Below, one piece after another: positions 16,709 to 28,738 of a stretch of DNA of 64,000 nt (the first letter of the stretch is position 1; each line of letters starts with the position of its first letter). The notes below the pieces were generated by a model. That model did no database searches and was not told the DNA's origin. It saw only the letters and a program-made list of their open reading frames with translations. The position numbers and the translations under genes are program-made. Source of the DNA: Lachnospiraceae bacterium UBA3273 (GTDB lineage: Bacteria; Bacillota; Clostridia; Lachnospirales; Lachnospiraceae); NCBI GenBank assembly GCA_002362385.1, contig DEUB01000021.1:4634-68633 (forward strand), in the 5' to 3' direction.

Positions 16709-17083
16709 GTGGAAATTTTTATAAACAATCACGCCAGCATACCAATTTACGAGCAAATTTCATCTCAGATCAAATCCATGGTTATCAGCGGAGAATTAGC
16801 GGCAGGAGAAGCCCTTCCGTCTATAAGAGGGCTTGCAAGATCTCTGCATATCAGTGTTTTGACTGTACAAAAGGCTTATGACGAACTTCAGGCGGACGGT
16901 TTTATTGAAACGACAGCGGGAAAAGGCTGTTTTGTATCTGCTCAAAATCAGGACTTTTATTTGGAAGAACAGCAAAAAAAGATTGAAAACCATTTTACAG
17001 AGGCAATTGAAATAGCAAAAGTCAGCGGGATAAAGCTTGATAAGCTGCAATCCCTGTTAGCATTATTATACGAGGAGGAATGA
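16709..17083 (+). CDS. GntR-family (YtrA subfamily) transcriptional regulator
   Basis: About 125 residues. Winged helix at ~8-78: SIPIYEQISSQIKSMVISGE, the α2 signature LPSIRGLARSLHIS, recognition helix VLTVQKAYDELQADGF, wing TTAGKGCFVS. A short helical C-terminal dimerisation tail, as in YtrA regulators, replaces the large ligand domain. The start is GTG at 16709 with AAAGGA 10 bases upstream; an ATG at 16652 lies in the −10 region and cannot be used. It is the first gene of an operon with an ABC transporter 4 bases downstream, the arrangement of ytr-like loci induced by cell-wall antibiotics. Confidence 0.9.
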   Translation: MEIFINNHASIPIYEQISSQIKSMVISGELAAGEALPSIRGLARSLHISVLTVQKAYDELQADGFIETTAGKGCFVSAQNQDFYLEEQQKKIENHFTEAIEIAKVSGIKLDKLQSLLALLYEEE

Positions 17084-17087
17084 CAGC

Positions 17088-17945
17088 ATGGAGAAAATCG
17101 CATTAGAATTGAACAACGTGTCAAAACAATATAAAGACTTTAATTTAGACAACGTTTCTTTTAAAGTGCCGCAGGGAAGTATCGTAGGTCTGATTGGCGA
17201 AAACGGAGCCGGGAAAAGCACGACGATCAACACCATTTTAGGTCTTATAAAAAAAGACGGTGGGACTATCACTATGTTGGGAAAAAAAGATATTGACGCC
17301 GCGTGCCGGGAAAATATAGGGGTGGTGTTCGACGGTAATAATTATCCTGATATGCTTACTCCAAAGCAGCTTGGAAAAGTCTTTAAAAATATATACAGTT
17401 CCTGGAACAGGAAAAAATACGAGGAATTATTAAAAAAATTCAATCTTCCAACAGATAAGAAGATCAAACAATTTTCCAAGGGCATGAAAATGAAATACGC
17501 GGTGTCAGTTGCTTTTTCCCATAATTCAAAACTGCTGATACTCGATGAGGCCACAAGCGGTCTGGATCCGATCATGAGGGATGAAATACTGGATATGTTC
17601 TTAGATTTTATTCAGGATGAGGAAAACTCCATACTGGTGTCTTCCCATATTACAAGCGATTTAGAAAAAGTAGCCGATTATATTGTATTTATTCATGACG
17701 GAAAGATCGTATTTTCAAAACCGAAAGATGAATTGCTGGAAAACTACGGTATTATAAAATGCGGTTCTGACCTTTTTGATAAAATAGACAAAGAAAAAAT
17801 GATAGCTTACAGGAAACAGGATTACGAATGGCAGATCTTAATAGACGACAGACAGTCGGCTCAAAAAAAATATCCAAAGGCTTTAATCGTTCCTGCAGGT
17901 ATTGATGAAATTATGCTTATGTATGTAAAGGGGGAAATAAAATGA
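17088..17945 (+). CDS. ABC transporter ATP-binding protein (YtrB-like)
   Basis: A 285-residue ATPase subunit. Walker A GENGAGKST (37-45), Q-loop region near GKKDIDAACRENIG, signature QFSKGMKMK in place of LSGGQ (usual for the YtrB/BcrA group), Walker B LLILDEATSGLD, switch His in LVSSHITSDLE. The last ~70 residues form an accessory domain. It follows gntR by 4 bases and its stop overlaps the permease start (ATGA), so the three are cotranscribed and the last two coupled. Confidence 0.93.
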   Translation: MEKIALELNNVSKQYKDFNLDNVSFKVPQGSIVGLIGENGAGKSTTINTILGLIKKDGGTITMLGKKDIDAACRENIGVVFDGNNYPDMLTPKQLGKVFKNIYSSWNRKKYEELLKKFNLPTDKKIKQFSKGMKMKYAVSVAFSHNSKLLILDEATSGLDPIMRDEILDMFLDFIQDEENSILVSSHITSDLEKVADYIVFIHDGKIVFSKPKDELLENYGIIKCGSDLFDKIDKEKMIAYRKQDYEWQILIDDRQSAQKKYPKALIVPAGIDEIMLMYVKGEIK

Positions 17946-18568
17946 AGGGATTATTACTGAAAGATTTTTACATTATACGTTCCGGACTGTTAATACTACT
18001 GCTTACTTTTATTTTTGTGGGAGCAGGCATGTCGTTTGTGATTTCCCCATGGGTGCTGCTCGTTATTTTTACCGTGACCTTGAGCTTTCAATCGGCAGTA
18101 ACCGTTCAAACTGATAAATCGTCCCAATGGGACAGGTTTTCTGCTACGCTTCCCATATCAAGAAAGCAGACTATATCCAGCAAGTACATCATGTATTTGC
18201 TGCTTTCCCTCGCAGGACTGGGAATAGGTGCTGCCATCAGTATTATATGCGCATTGTTCCAAAGCAGCTTTGATACGGACTCTTTGCTTATATATTCCAG
18301 CCTGGCGGTTACCGTTTCCATACTTCCGGGAAGTATCAGCATACCCTGCTCATTCTGGCTGGACGAAGAAAAAAGCATGATAGGAACGATACTGGCCTAT
18401 ATGGCTACATCAGGTATTATTGTTGCCGTGGCTTTGACATTCAATAAATATATGAATCTTAAAGAAAATATTGGTATGGTAATCGGCATACTTGCAATAA
18501 TCAGCATAATTTTTTACGCCATATCATGGCTGGTGTGCCCTGCCTATATATGTAAAAAAGATATATAA
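17942..18568 (+). CDS. ABC-2 type permease subunit
   Basis: 208 residues with about six membrane helices (~12-32, 34-52, ~80-105, ~115-140, ~150-172, ~178-200) and no soluble domain. It resembles the small ABC-2 permeases that pair with YtrB-like ATPases. ATG overlaps the ATPase stop by 4 bases. The substrate cannot be told; its regulator's class suggests a role in cell-envelope stress. Confidence 0.85.
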   Translation: MKGLLLKDFYIIRSGLLILLLTFIFVGAGMSFVISPWVLLVIFTVTLSFQSAVTVQTDKSSQWDRFSATLPISRKQTISSKYIMYLLLSLAGLGIGAAISIICALFQSSFDTDSLLIYSSLAVTVSILPGSISIPCSFWLDEEKSMIGTILAYMATSGIIVAVALTFNKYMNLKENIGMVIGILAIISIIFYAISWLVCPAYICKKDI

Positions 18569-18631
18569 CACGAAGATAGGAGTGCCTTCATATTTTATTT
18601 ATATAACAAATAAGGAGAACGGTACACTCTT

Positions 18632-20452
18632 ATGGCTATCGGTTATTTAATCATACAGGCACGGACTGCCCATGATGCAGTTCCTTTAAAAGGCGTGCAG
18701 ATCCGGATTCTAAATGATGAAGGACGAAGCGTTTATGAACTTACCACCGATGAAAGCGGCGAAACACAGGCAATCCCTCTGGAAACCTTGAGCCGGGATT
18801 TTTCACAAAATCAATATTATATTGGAACGCCTTACTTAAGCTATGATGTATACGCCCGGGCAGCAGGCTTTCATTCCCTGCATGTGTCAGACATTCCCAT
18901 TTTTGAGGAGGAAACAGCGGTTCTGCCCCTGACGCTTTTGCCCATGGAGGAAACCCAACGGAGCCCTATGCAGGCGGAAATCTCCGTCGGCAAACCCGCT
19001 GTGGCAATGAAACAGGCGAGAAATCAGGAGGGAACCACGGCGGAAAGCCCTTATATATTGCGGCAGGTAGTAATACCCAATCCTATCACAGTGCATCTGG
19101 GAGCTCCTGCCTCTTATGCCTCCAACGTCCAGGTGTCTTTTCCCGACTATGTAAAAAATGTAGCCAGCAGTGAAATTTATCCCACCTGGCCTGATGCGGC
19201 GTTAAGAGCGAATATTTATGCGATCATAACCTTTGCTTTAAACAGGGTTTTTACGGAATGGTACAGAAGCCGCGGCTACAATTACGATATTACAAACAGC
19301 ACGGCATATGACCAGTATTTTATATACGGCCGCCCGATCTATGAATCTATCAGCAGGATCGTAGATGAGATATTTAATGAGTATGTCCGCAGAAGGGGAC
19401 AGGATTCTCCCTATTTTACCTCTTTCTGCAACGGAACGACCGCTACCTGTCAGGGATTGTCCCAATGGGGAACCGTTACGCTGGCAGATCAGGGGCAGTC
19501 CCCCATACAGATCCTTCGCTCTTATTATCCCAAAGATATAGAAATCGCAGAAACAAATATTATTACCGGCGTTTTATCCTCTTATCCCGGCACGCCTTTA
19601 CAGACAGGCAGCAGAGGCCTCAACGTCCAGACCATACAGACTTATTTAAACAGGATACGGCAAAATTATCCCGCCATTCCGGTCATAACCGATGAAGCAG
19701 GCGTTTTTGGCGCCAGCACAAAAGCCGCGGTAACCAAGTTTCAAAGCATTTTTAACCTGGCTGCAGACGGCATTGTGGGAAAATCCACCTGGTACAAAAT
19801 ATCAAGCCTTTACGCCGGCATAACCAGGCTGGCGGAATTGGACAGCGAAGGCACTTCTTTGGGAATCGGAACCGTTCCTCCCGACAGTGTGCTCCGCCAA
19901 GGCTCCTTAGGGCCGGATGTCATTACCCTCCAGTATCTTTTAAATGTGATTTCCGAATATTATCCCGGCATTCCCGCCCCTTCCCAGAACGGCAGCTTTG
20001 ATGCAGGCACCAGGGAGTCGGTCATCGCCTTCCAGCAGATGATGGGGCTTGACCCCGACGGCATCGTAGGCGCCCTTACATGGAGGGCATTATACGACAT
20101 TTATCTGGGTATAGAGCAGAACGTCCCTTTACCCGGTCCCGGGACCGATACCATCGAATATGTCGTCCGTCAGGGAGATACCCTGTGGCTGCTATCCAGG
20201 AGATACGGCACTACAGTAGACGCCATTAAACGGCTCAACGGACTTACCGGCGATCTTTTAAATATCGGTCAGGTATTGAGGATCCCTTCTTCCCAGGTAA
20301 ATCCTTATTTTGAATATACTGTCCGGCAGGGAGATACTCTCTGGCTGCTTTCCAGAAGATACGGTACTACAGTAGATGCGATCAAAGCTTTGAACGGATT
20401 ATCGAGCGATATGTTAAACATAGGTCAGGTATTGAAAATACCCGCACAATGA
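18632..20452 (+). CDS. SpoIID-like, peptidoglycan-binding and LysM multidomain protein
   Basis: 606 residues without signal peptide. Residues ~1-105 form a β-sandwich like carboxypeptidase regulatory domains (IRILNDEGRSVYELTTDESGE). Residues ~165-305 match the SpoIID/amidase-enhancer type: PDAALRANIYAIITFALN, SFCNGTTATCQGLSQWGT, ILRSYYP. Two PG_binding_1 domains follow (~322-395, ~418-492), then two nearly identical LysM domains (509-552, 561-606, each with YxVRQGDTLWLLSRRYG). Absence of a signal suggests it stays in the mother cell and coats or remodels spore cortex. Start has AAGGAG, but with a long 14-base spacing. No gene follows on this strand. Confidence 0.85.
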   Translation: MAIGYLIIQARTAHDAVPLKGVQIRILNDEGRSVYELTTDESGETQAIPLETLSRDFSQNQYYIGTPYLSYDVYARAAGFHSLHVSDIPIFEEETAVLPLTLLPMEETQRSPMQAEISVGKPAVAMKQARNQEGTTAESPYILRQVVIPNPITVHLGAPASYASNVQVSFPDYVKNVASSEIYPTWPDAALRANIYAIITFALNRVFTEWYRSRGYNYDITNSTAYDQYFIYGRPIYESISRIVDEIFNEYVRRRGQDSPYFTSFCNGTTATCQGLSQWGTVTLADQGQSPIQILRSYYPKDIEIAETNIITGVLSSYPGTPLQTGSRGLNVQTIQTYLNRIRQNYPAIPVITDEAGVFGASTKAAVTKFQSIFNLAADGIVGKSTWYKISSLYAGITRLAELDSEGTSLGIGTVPPDSVLRQGSLGPDVITLQYLLNVISEYYPGIPAPSQNGSFDAGTRESVIAFQQMMGLDPDGIVGALTWRALYDIYLGIEQNVPLPGPGTDTIEYVVRQGDTLWLLSRRYGTTVDAIKRLNGLTGDLLNIGQVLRIPSSQVNPYFEYTVRQGDTLWLLSRRYGTTVDAIKALNGLSSDMLNIGQVLKIPAQ

Positions 20453-20475
20453 TCTTTTCCTTAATAAATGACTAC

Positions 20476-20550
20476 GCCGTCCTGAGGCGTAAATGCCAGT
20501 CAGGACGGCAATTGGAGGTATCCGGAAAAGGGAGGGAAAGCCCTTTCCGG
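20476..20550. terminator. Two hairpins between convergent genes
   Basis: First hairpin: perfect 10-base arms GCCGTCCTGA (20476-20485) and TCAGGACGGC (20500-20509). Second: CCGGAAA-A-GGG (20522-20532) with CCCTTTCCGG (20541-20550). They lie between the SpoIID-like gene and the converging diguanylate cyclase gene. No good U-run follows either, so termination is likely but not certain. Confidence 0.5.
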
Positions 20551-20577
20551 TCGATAAAATCTTTTATTCGACCAAAA

Positions 20578-21885
20578 TCAGATTCCCTGATAATAAGCCC
20601 TTTTTTCTTCATACATCCGGTCGTCGGCCTTTGCAAGAAGTTTATCTATATTTTCCTTACTATCAGGCCGCCAGATACAGCCAAGGGCCATAACGGCTTT
20701 ATCTTTTTTCATCTGCTCTCTTAATGCACCGACCCTGCCGAGAAGTTCTTTCTCTTCTATACCTGTACACAGGGCAAGAAATTCATCTCCGCCTATGCGG
20801 AAAAGTCTGTAATCTCCAAATTCCTTTTTTAAGCATCCGCTGGCACGGATCAAAAGATTGTCTCCCGCCTGATGCCCTTCTGCGTCATTTGCTTTTTTCA
20901 GTCCCATAACATCGCAATACAGAATGCCGATGCTCTGCTTTGGATCCATGCCTTCTATATAGGCGTGCATGGCCCTGCGGTTTCCCAGCTCCGTCAGCTG
21001 GTCATGGAAACTTAAATTCTCCAAATGTCTGACCAGATTTCTTCTTTTTAAAAGGGAGCCGATAAAATGCCCCATAATCTGAAACATGGTCGAAATATGA
21101 CCCATAAACTCCTTGGGCGGATTATCCACTCCGTAAAAACCAATAATCTTTTTATCGTCCATAAGAGGGCTGACCACAAGAGTATGAATTTCCTGGGGTT
21201 TCAATACTTCATACATGACCGGGTCGTTTTCCTTGATGCTTTCCAGATTTTTTATGATAACATTTTCCTGATTACGGAACTTCTGATACCATATTTCCAC
21301 CACCCCAAAAGGAAGTTTCTGTAAATTTTCCTTTTGGGGCATGACACCCTTTGCGCACCATTCATAGGTATTGGAAAATACGCCCTTTTCCTCTTCCTCA
21401 AAAATATATACTCTGTCACTGTATAACGACCGCCCCAGATATTCCAGTAAAATTTCAATGGATTTTTCCGGAAGCGGCGCCGCTAAGGACAGCCGCAAAC
21501 CTTCATTTATCATGGCTTCATTGTTTGCATATTCTTCACTATGTATATTTGAAACGCCCATATCGATAGCAAGCTCCAGACGATAGCGTCTGCCATCCTC
21601 TTCCACCACCGTATCCTTTATGGCAAGCGTCTTTCCGATCAAAGGATTATAATGCTTCCACTCCAAAAAATAACCGGGCTTTAATTCTTGATTATTGCAA
21701 ATGGCACAGGGAGAAGAGCAGCCTCCCAGAATCTCATAACATTTTCGTCCTTCCAGTTCTTTTAAAGATTTGATTCCGTATACTTCCCGTGCACGCTTGT
21801 TCATATAAACCGTTTCATAGCTCTCCATATCCACAGCGTATACGATTTCATTCAAGTGTTCATAAAAATCCCATATTTTTTTCAT
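20578..21885 (-). CDS. Diguanylate cyclase with PAS and GAF domains
   Basis: Makes the second messenger c-di-GMP. N-terminal PAS (~1-110, starting KIWDFYEHLNEIVYAVD) with a cysteine cluster CSSPCAIC, a GAF-like domain (~120-285), and a GGDEF domain (~290-435) with the intact motif RIGGDEFLAL. No RxxD inhibitory site stands five residues before GGDEF (the residues are FGDY), so product inhibition through the I-site is not expected. No membrane helices: a cytoplasmic sensor. ATG at 21885 has GGAG 6 bases upstream; a GTG four codons earlier is less likely. It sits alone between a spore-type gene and the lacZ gene. Confidence 0.92.
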   Translation of the reverse strand: MKKIWDFYEHLNEIVYAVDMESYETVYMNKRAREVYGIKSLKELEGRKCYEILGGCSSPCAICNNQELKPGYFLEWKHYNPLIGKTLAIKDTVVEEDGRRYRLELAIDMGVSNIHSEEYANNEAMINEGLRLSLAAPLPEKSIEILLEYLGRSLYSDRVYIFEEEEKGVFSNTYEWCAKGVMPQKENLQKLPFGVVEIWYQKFRNQENVIIKNLESIKENDPVMYEVLKPQEIHTLVVSPLMDDKKIIGFYGVDNPPKEFMGHISTMFQIMGHFIGSLLKRRNLVRHLENLSFHDQLTELGNRRAMHAYIEGMDPKQSIGILYCDVMGLKKANDAEGHQAGDNLLIRASGCLKKEFGDYRLFRIGGDEFLALCTGIEEKELLGRVGALREQMKKDKAVMALGCIWRPDSKENIDKLLAKADDRMYEEKRAYYQGI

Positions 21886-22053
21886 GCTTATCTCCACACT
21901 GTATTTTTTTATTTAATATATAGCCATAACTAACTAGCGTAATTATAGCATGAAAAATACTGATTAGGCTTTTTGAAGGGATATATCGCATTTTTTTCGG
22001 TATGATTTGCTATTCCGGTATTCCCTGGGGCTCCAAAAGGAATCCCGCTGTTA

Positions 22054-25140
<3,087 letters not shown>

Positions 25141-25237
25141 TTAAATCTATTATTTCCGCTAATTATTTTCTTATGTTTTCTATGGGTTTGATAACTTTAT
25201 TATATTTCCCCACATTCCTTCCGTCCATAAACTACAT

Positions 25238-25266
25238 TAGACAGAACATGCACAAAATGATACAAT
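25238..25266 (+). promoter_or_regulatory. Promoter of the araC-like gene
   Basis: TAGACA (25238-25243), 17-base spacer, TACAAT (25261-25266), 34 bases before the start codon; near consensus at both boxes. Confidence 0.55.
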
Positions 25267-25299
25267 TTAGAAAAACTTCAGAAAGGGAGGCGTTGAAGG

Positions 25300-26157
25300 A
25301 TGTATACAAACTCCGGATATTTAAACAACTCGCTGGTAGATTTTAAAGATAAAAGCAGGCCCCTCATTGTGGGAAGCTGCGGAACCTGCCGTTTATATAC
25401 GCATCCTAAGCTGCCCACCTTCCGGCCCAGAGGACGGCTGGATTTTCAGCTGTTATATGTTGCATCCGGCAAAACCCATTTTTATTTTGAAGAAGGAAAA
25501 GATACCGTCGTATCCGCAGGGAATATGGTACTTTACCGCCCCAAGGAACCCCAGAAATACGTTTACTACGGCAGCGAGCAGGCGGAAGTTTACTGGGTCC
25601 ATTTTACCGGGAGCAATGTGAGAAATATCTTGAAAAGCTATGGCATCACAAATGATATGAGGGTAATTCCCGCCGGAACCCTTTTGGAGTACTCCAGAAT
25701 TTTCAAGCAGATGATACAGGAATTACAACAATGCCGGGCCGGCTACGAAGAATTGCTGGCAATGCTTTTGCGGCAGATATTTATTATCATAAACAGGCAG
25801 ATGACGAAGGAACGCACCTTAAAAAGCGATTACCTGGATACGGAAATGGAACTGGCGCTGGAATATTTCAACACAAACTACAACAAAGATCTGAATATAG
25901 AGGACTATGCCGCTTCAAGAGGGATGAGCGTCAGCTGGTTCATCCGCACCTTTAAGCAATACGCAGGCACAACACCCATGCAGTATATTGTTGCTTTGCG
26001 CATAACCAATGCACAGATGCTTCTGGAAACAACGAATTATAATGTGACGGAAATCGGAAATTTTGTAGGATATGACAACCCGCTGTATTTCAGCAGGATC
26101 TTTAAAAAGCAAAAGGGATTTTCCCCGTCGGAATACAGAAAACAACTGAAAAAATAA
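25300..26157 (+). CDS. AraC-family regulator next to lacZ
   Basis: 285 residues. N-terminal cupin-type AraC ligand domain (LDFQLLYVASGKTHFYFEEG, AGNMVLYRPKEPQKYVY, EVYWVHFTG), then two helix-turn-helix motifs at ~185-283: IEDYAASRGMSVSWFIRTFKQYAG and VTEIGNFVGYDNPLYFSRIFKKQKG. This is the group that senses sugars and activates adjacent glycoside hydrolase genes. ATG has GGGAGG and GAAGG upstream. Divergent from lacZ with a 190-base shared control region. Confidence 0.92.
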   Translation: MYTNSGYLNNSLVDFKDKSRPLIVGSCGTCRLYTHPKLPTFRPRGRLDFQLLYVASGKTHFYFEEGKDTVVSAGNMVLYRPKEPQKYVYYGSEQAEVYWVHFTGSNVRNILKSYGITNDMRVIPAGTLLEYSRIFKQMIQELQQCRAGYEELLAMLLRQIFIIINRQMTKERTLKSDYLDTEMELALEYFNTNYNKDLNIEDYAASRGMSVSWFIRTFKQYAGTTPMQYIVALRITNAQMLLETTNYNVTEIGNFVGYDNPLYFSRIFKKQKGFSPSEYRKQLKK

Positions 26158-26192
26158 GAAACCGCGTCGTCCGGATAACTTTTTTCAATTCA

Positions 26193-26240
26193 AAAGGGCG
26201 TACGGGCGGGACGGTAAGTTGTCCCTGCCCGCAGCCCTTT
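26193..26240. terminator. Bidirectional terminator between araC-like and GH94 genes
   Basis: Outer arms AAAGGGC (26193-26199) and GCCCTTT (26234-26240) continue into CGGGCGGGAC (26203-26212) and GTCCCTGCCCG (26221-26231), giving a stem of ~17 pairs with one small bulge. The flanking genes converge here. Confidence 0.85.
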
Positions 26241-26274
26241 AATAATTGCATACATTGCAGACAAACCATTTGCT

Positions 26275-28689
26275 TTATGACATGATAAGCCGGATCTCAG
26301 ATCGTTCTTTTAACAAATCTGCAGGAATATAATCTCCTTCCATTTCCCTGCCGTCTACTATAAGCTTTCTGCATCCCGCTTCCGCATGCCCCTGGTTATC
26401 GACCACGATATGCAGATGGCTTCCCCTGAAATCTTTCTCGATTTCAAAGGACTCCCATTCCTTTGGAATGGAGGGGGAAATCCTAAGACCGCCAAAATCA
26501 GGACGCATACCCAGTATTCCTTCCACACATCCTACCATGATCGTGGAGGCAGTCCCCGTGAGCCAATGTACATGAGAACGCCCAAAATGGGGACTGTGTT
26601 TTCCCTCCGTAAACTGGCCGTAGCAATAAGGCTCCAGCCTGCGGATCTCCGCCCTGTCGTTTTGTGCCGCCGGGGCATTTTCCATAAAATATGTAAAAGC
26701 ACGCTCTCCATGTCCGCGCAATGCTTCCGCAAGAATGATCCAGCCCTGGGATTGTGAAAAAATACCTGCATTTTCCTTTGTCCCCGCATTATAGATCACG
26801 GCAAGGGCGCCGTCAAAAGCATGGGCATGATAAGGAGGATCCATTAAAATCGCTCCGTATTCCGTATTCAGCCGTTCATATACCGTATCCAAAACCAGAT
26901 CCGCCTGTTCATCCGTAGCAAGCCCGCTGATAACGGCCCAGCTCTGAGGATTTAACCATATATTGGCTTCCGCATCCGTACGCTGCCCGATAACCTCTCC
27001 TTTTTCCGTAAATCCGCGGATAAACCGGTCTTCATTCCAGCACAATTCCTGCACCGCCGCCCTGAATTTTTTCCGGCTCTCGTCCAGATAGCTGATATAG
27101 GCTTTGTCTTTTTTATATGCGGCAAATTTTTTCATAATGGACATGGCATAATAGAACTGCAGCGCCACAAAAGTGGATTCCCCGTTTTCGCCAAGCCTTA
27201 GGCAGTCGTTCCAGTCCGCGTACAATCCGGCGGGCATACCGTGGGGTCCCAAATGCTTTTCAGAAAAATCAATGGCGCGTTTTAAATGCTCATACACCGT
27301 ACCTTCGCCCTGATTGGCAAAAGGAATAACTTCATCGATAAAAGAAAGATTTCCCGATTCGGAGACATACTTATAGACGGTAGGGAACAGCCATAAAGCA
27401 TCATCCGCCCGATATGCGGGATGCCCCGTTTCCTGTACGTAGGAAGGATCATCGGGCGTATCCTCATGTCCTGCATGATGGGTAAACTTTACAAGGGGCA
27501 GACCGCCTCCGTTGTCCACCTGGGCAGAAAGCATAAACCGAATCTTTTCTAATGCCATTTCCGGCGCCAGATGAATAACCCCCTGAATATCCTGCACCGT
27601 ATCGCGGTATCCGTATCCGTTTCTCAAACCGCAGTAAATGAAAGACGCCGCACGGGACCAGATAAAGGTCATAAAACAATTATAAGCATTCCATGTATTG
27701 ATCATGGAATTAAATTCCGGACTGGGCGTTTTTACCTGAAAGTGAGAAAGTTTCCCGTGCCAATATGCTGTCAGCTCTTCCAAATCCTCCCGGCAGCTTT
27801 TTCCCGGATCACTATATTGTTCCAATATACTTTCCGCTTCCCTATCGTCTTTCATGCCCAGAATAAACGCTATGTTTTTTGTTTCTCCCGGCGCCAGTGA
27901 GATCAGAGCGGAAAGAGCCCCGCATCCGTTTTCATTATAGTTAAGTTCCCCGCCCAGGTCTCCCCGGATCACACCGGCCGGGTTTCCATAGCCGTGATAA
28001 CGCCCGAGGAATTTCTCTTTATCTCCGCAATAGGAAGAAACCTTCTCTCCTGCCAGTCCAAAAAACCGTTCTATGAGATTTTTTTCATCGACCTTTTCCC
28101 CTTCCTTTAAACAATCCAGATTTCCATGGATCATCTGACGGATGCGGTTGCCGGCAAATGCCGTTCTGGTAATAAATTGTGAATACTGCAGATTGACCTG
28201 GTCATGTTCATAATTATTGACATTGGTAAATTCTGCGTACCCCGTAACCGTCAGCTTTCTTTCTGTCCCGGAAAGATTTGTCAGCTTCAGGTTCCAGACC
28301 TCATACGCTTTATCAAGAGGAACATAATATAAGGCTTCCGAATGAATGCCGCTGTAGTCGGCAAGCATTCTGGTGTATGCCGTCCCGTGACGGCATACAC
28401 TCTTATAACTTTCAAGATCTTTTCCTACAGGCTGCCACGAAGCAGACCAGTAATCTTTGCTTTCATTATCGCGGATATATATGTAGCGCCCCGGCTCATC
28501 AAAGTGATTGAAAATGTAGCGAAGTATCCTGCCGTTAGCACCCGATTTTGCAAAGCTGTATCCGCCTGCATTGTTGGAAATAACGGCTCCATATTCCGGA
28601 GAGCCAAGATAATTTGCCCAAGGCGCCGGCGTATCCGGCCTTTCAATTACATATTCCCGTTTTATATCATCAAAATATCCAAATTTCAT
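26275..28689 (-). CDS. Cellobiose phosphorylase-like, glycoside hydrolase family 94
   Basis: 804 residues, the size of cytoplasmic cellobiose phosphorylases, which turn cellobiose and phosphate into α-glucose-1-phosphate and glucose. Seen: MKFGYFDDIKREYVIERPDTPAPW at the start (given here in part), β-sandwich N-domain with WSASWQPV, (α/α)6 barrel with GYGYRDTVQDIQG and the catalytic general acid Asp in GLYADWNDCLRLG (about residue 492), later FSQSQGW and HFGRSHVHWLTG. No signal peptide. ATG at 28689 has GGAGG 6 bases upstream; a TTG four codons earlier is not needed. The GH16 gene lies 50 bases upstream in the same direction. Confidence 0.92.
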   Translation of the reverse strand: MKFGYFDDIKREYVIERPDTPAPWANYLGSPEYGAVISNNAGGYSFAKSGANGRILRYIFNHFDEPGRYIYIRDNESKDYWSASWQPVGKDLESYKSVCRHGTAYTRMLADYSGIHSEALYYVPLDKAYEVWNLKLTNLSGTERKLTVTGYAEFTNVNNYEHDQVNLQYSQFITRTAFAGNRIRQMIHGNLDCLKEGEKVDEKNLIERFFGLAGEKVSSYCGDKEKFLGRYHGYGNPAGVIRGDLGGELNYNENGCGALSALISLAPGETKNIAFILGMKDDREAESILEQYSDPGKSCREDLEELTAYWHGKLSHFQVKTPSPEFNSMINTWNAYNCFMTFIWSRAASFIYCGLRNGYGYRDTVQDIQGVIHLAPEMALEKIRFMLSAQVDNGGGLPLVKFTHHAGHEDTPDDPSYVQETGHPAYRADDALWLFPTVYKYVSESGNLSFIDEVIPFANQGEGTVYEHLKRAIDFSEKHLGPHGMPAGLYADWNDCLRLGENGESTFVALQFYYAMSIMKKFAAYKKDKAYISYLDESRKKFRAAVQELCWNEDRFIRGFTEKGEVIGQRTDAEANIWLNPQSWAVISGLATDEQADLVLDTVYERLNTEYGAILMDPPYHAHAFDGALAVIYNAGTKENAGIFSQSQGWIILAEALRGHGERAFTYFMENAPAAQNDRAEIRRLEPYCYGQFTEGKHSPHFGRSHVHWLTGTASTIMVGCVEGILGMRPDFGGLRISPSIPKEWESFEIEKDFRGSHLHIVVDNQGHAEAGCRKLIVDGREMEGDYIPADLLKERSEIRLIMS

Positions 28690-28738
28690 TTTTTCCTCCA
28701 ACTACAAAAATGTTGAAAATCAGTTAATTTGTTACCTT

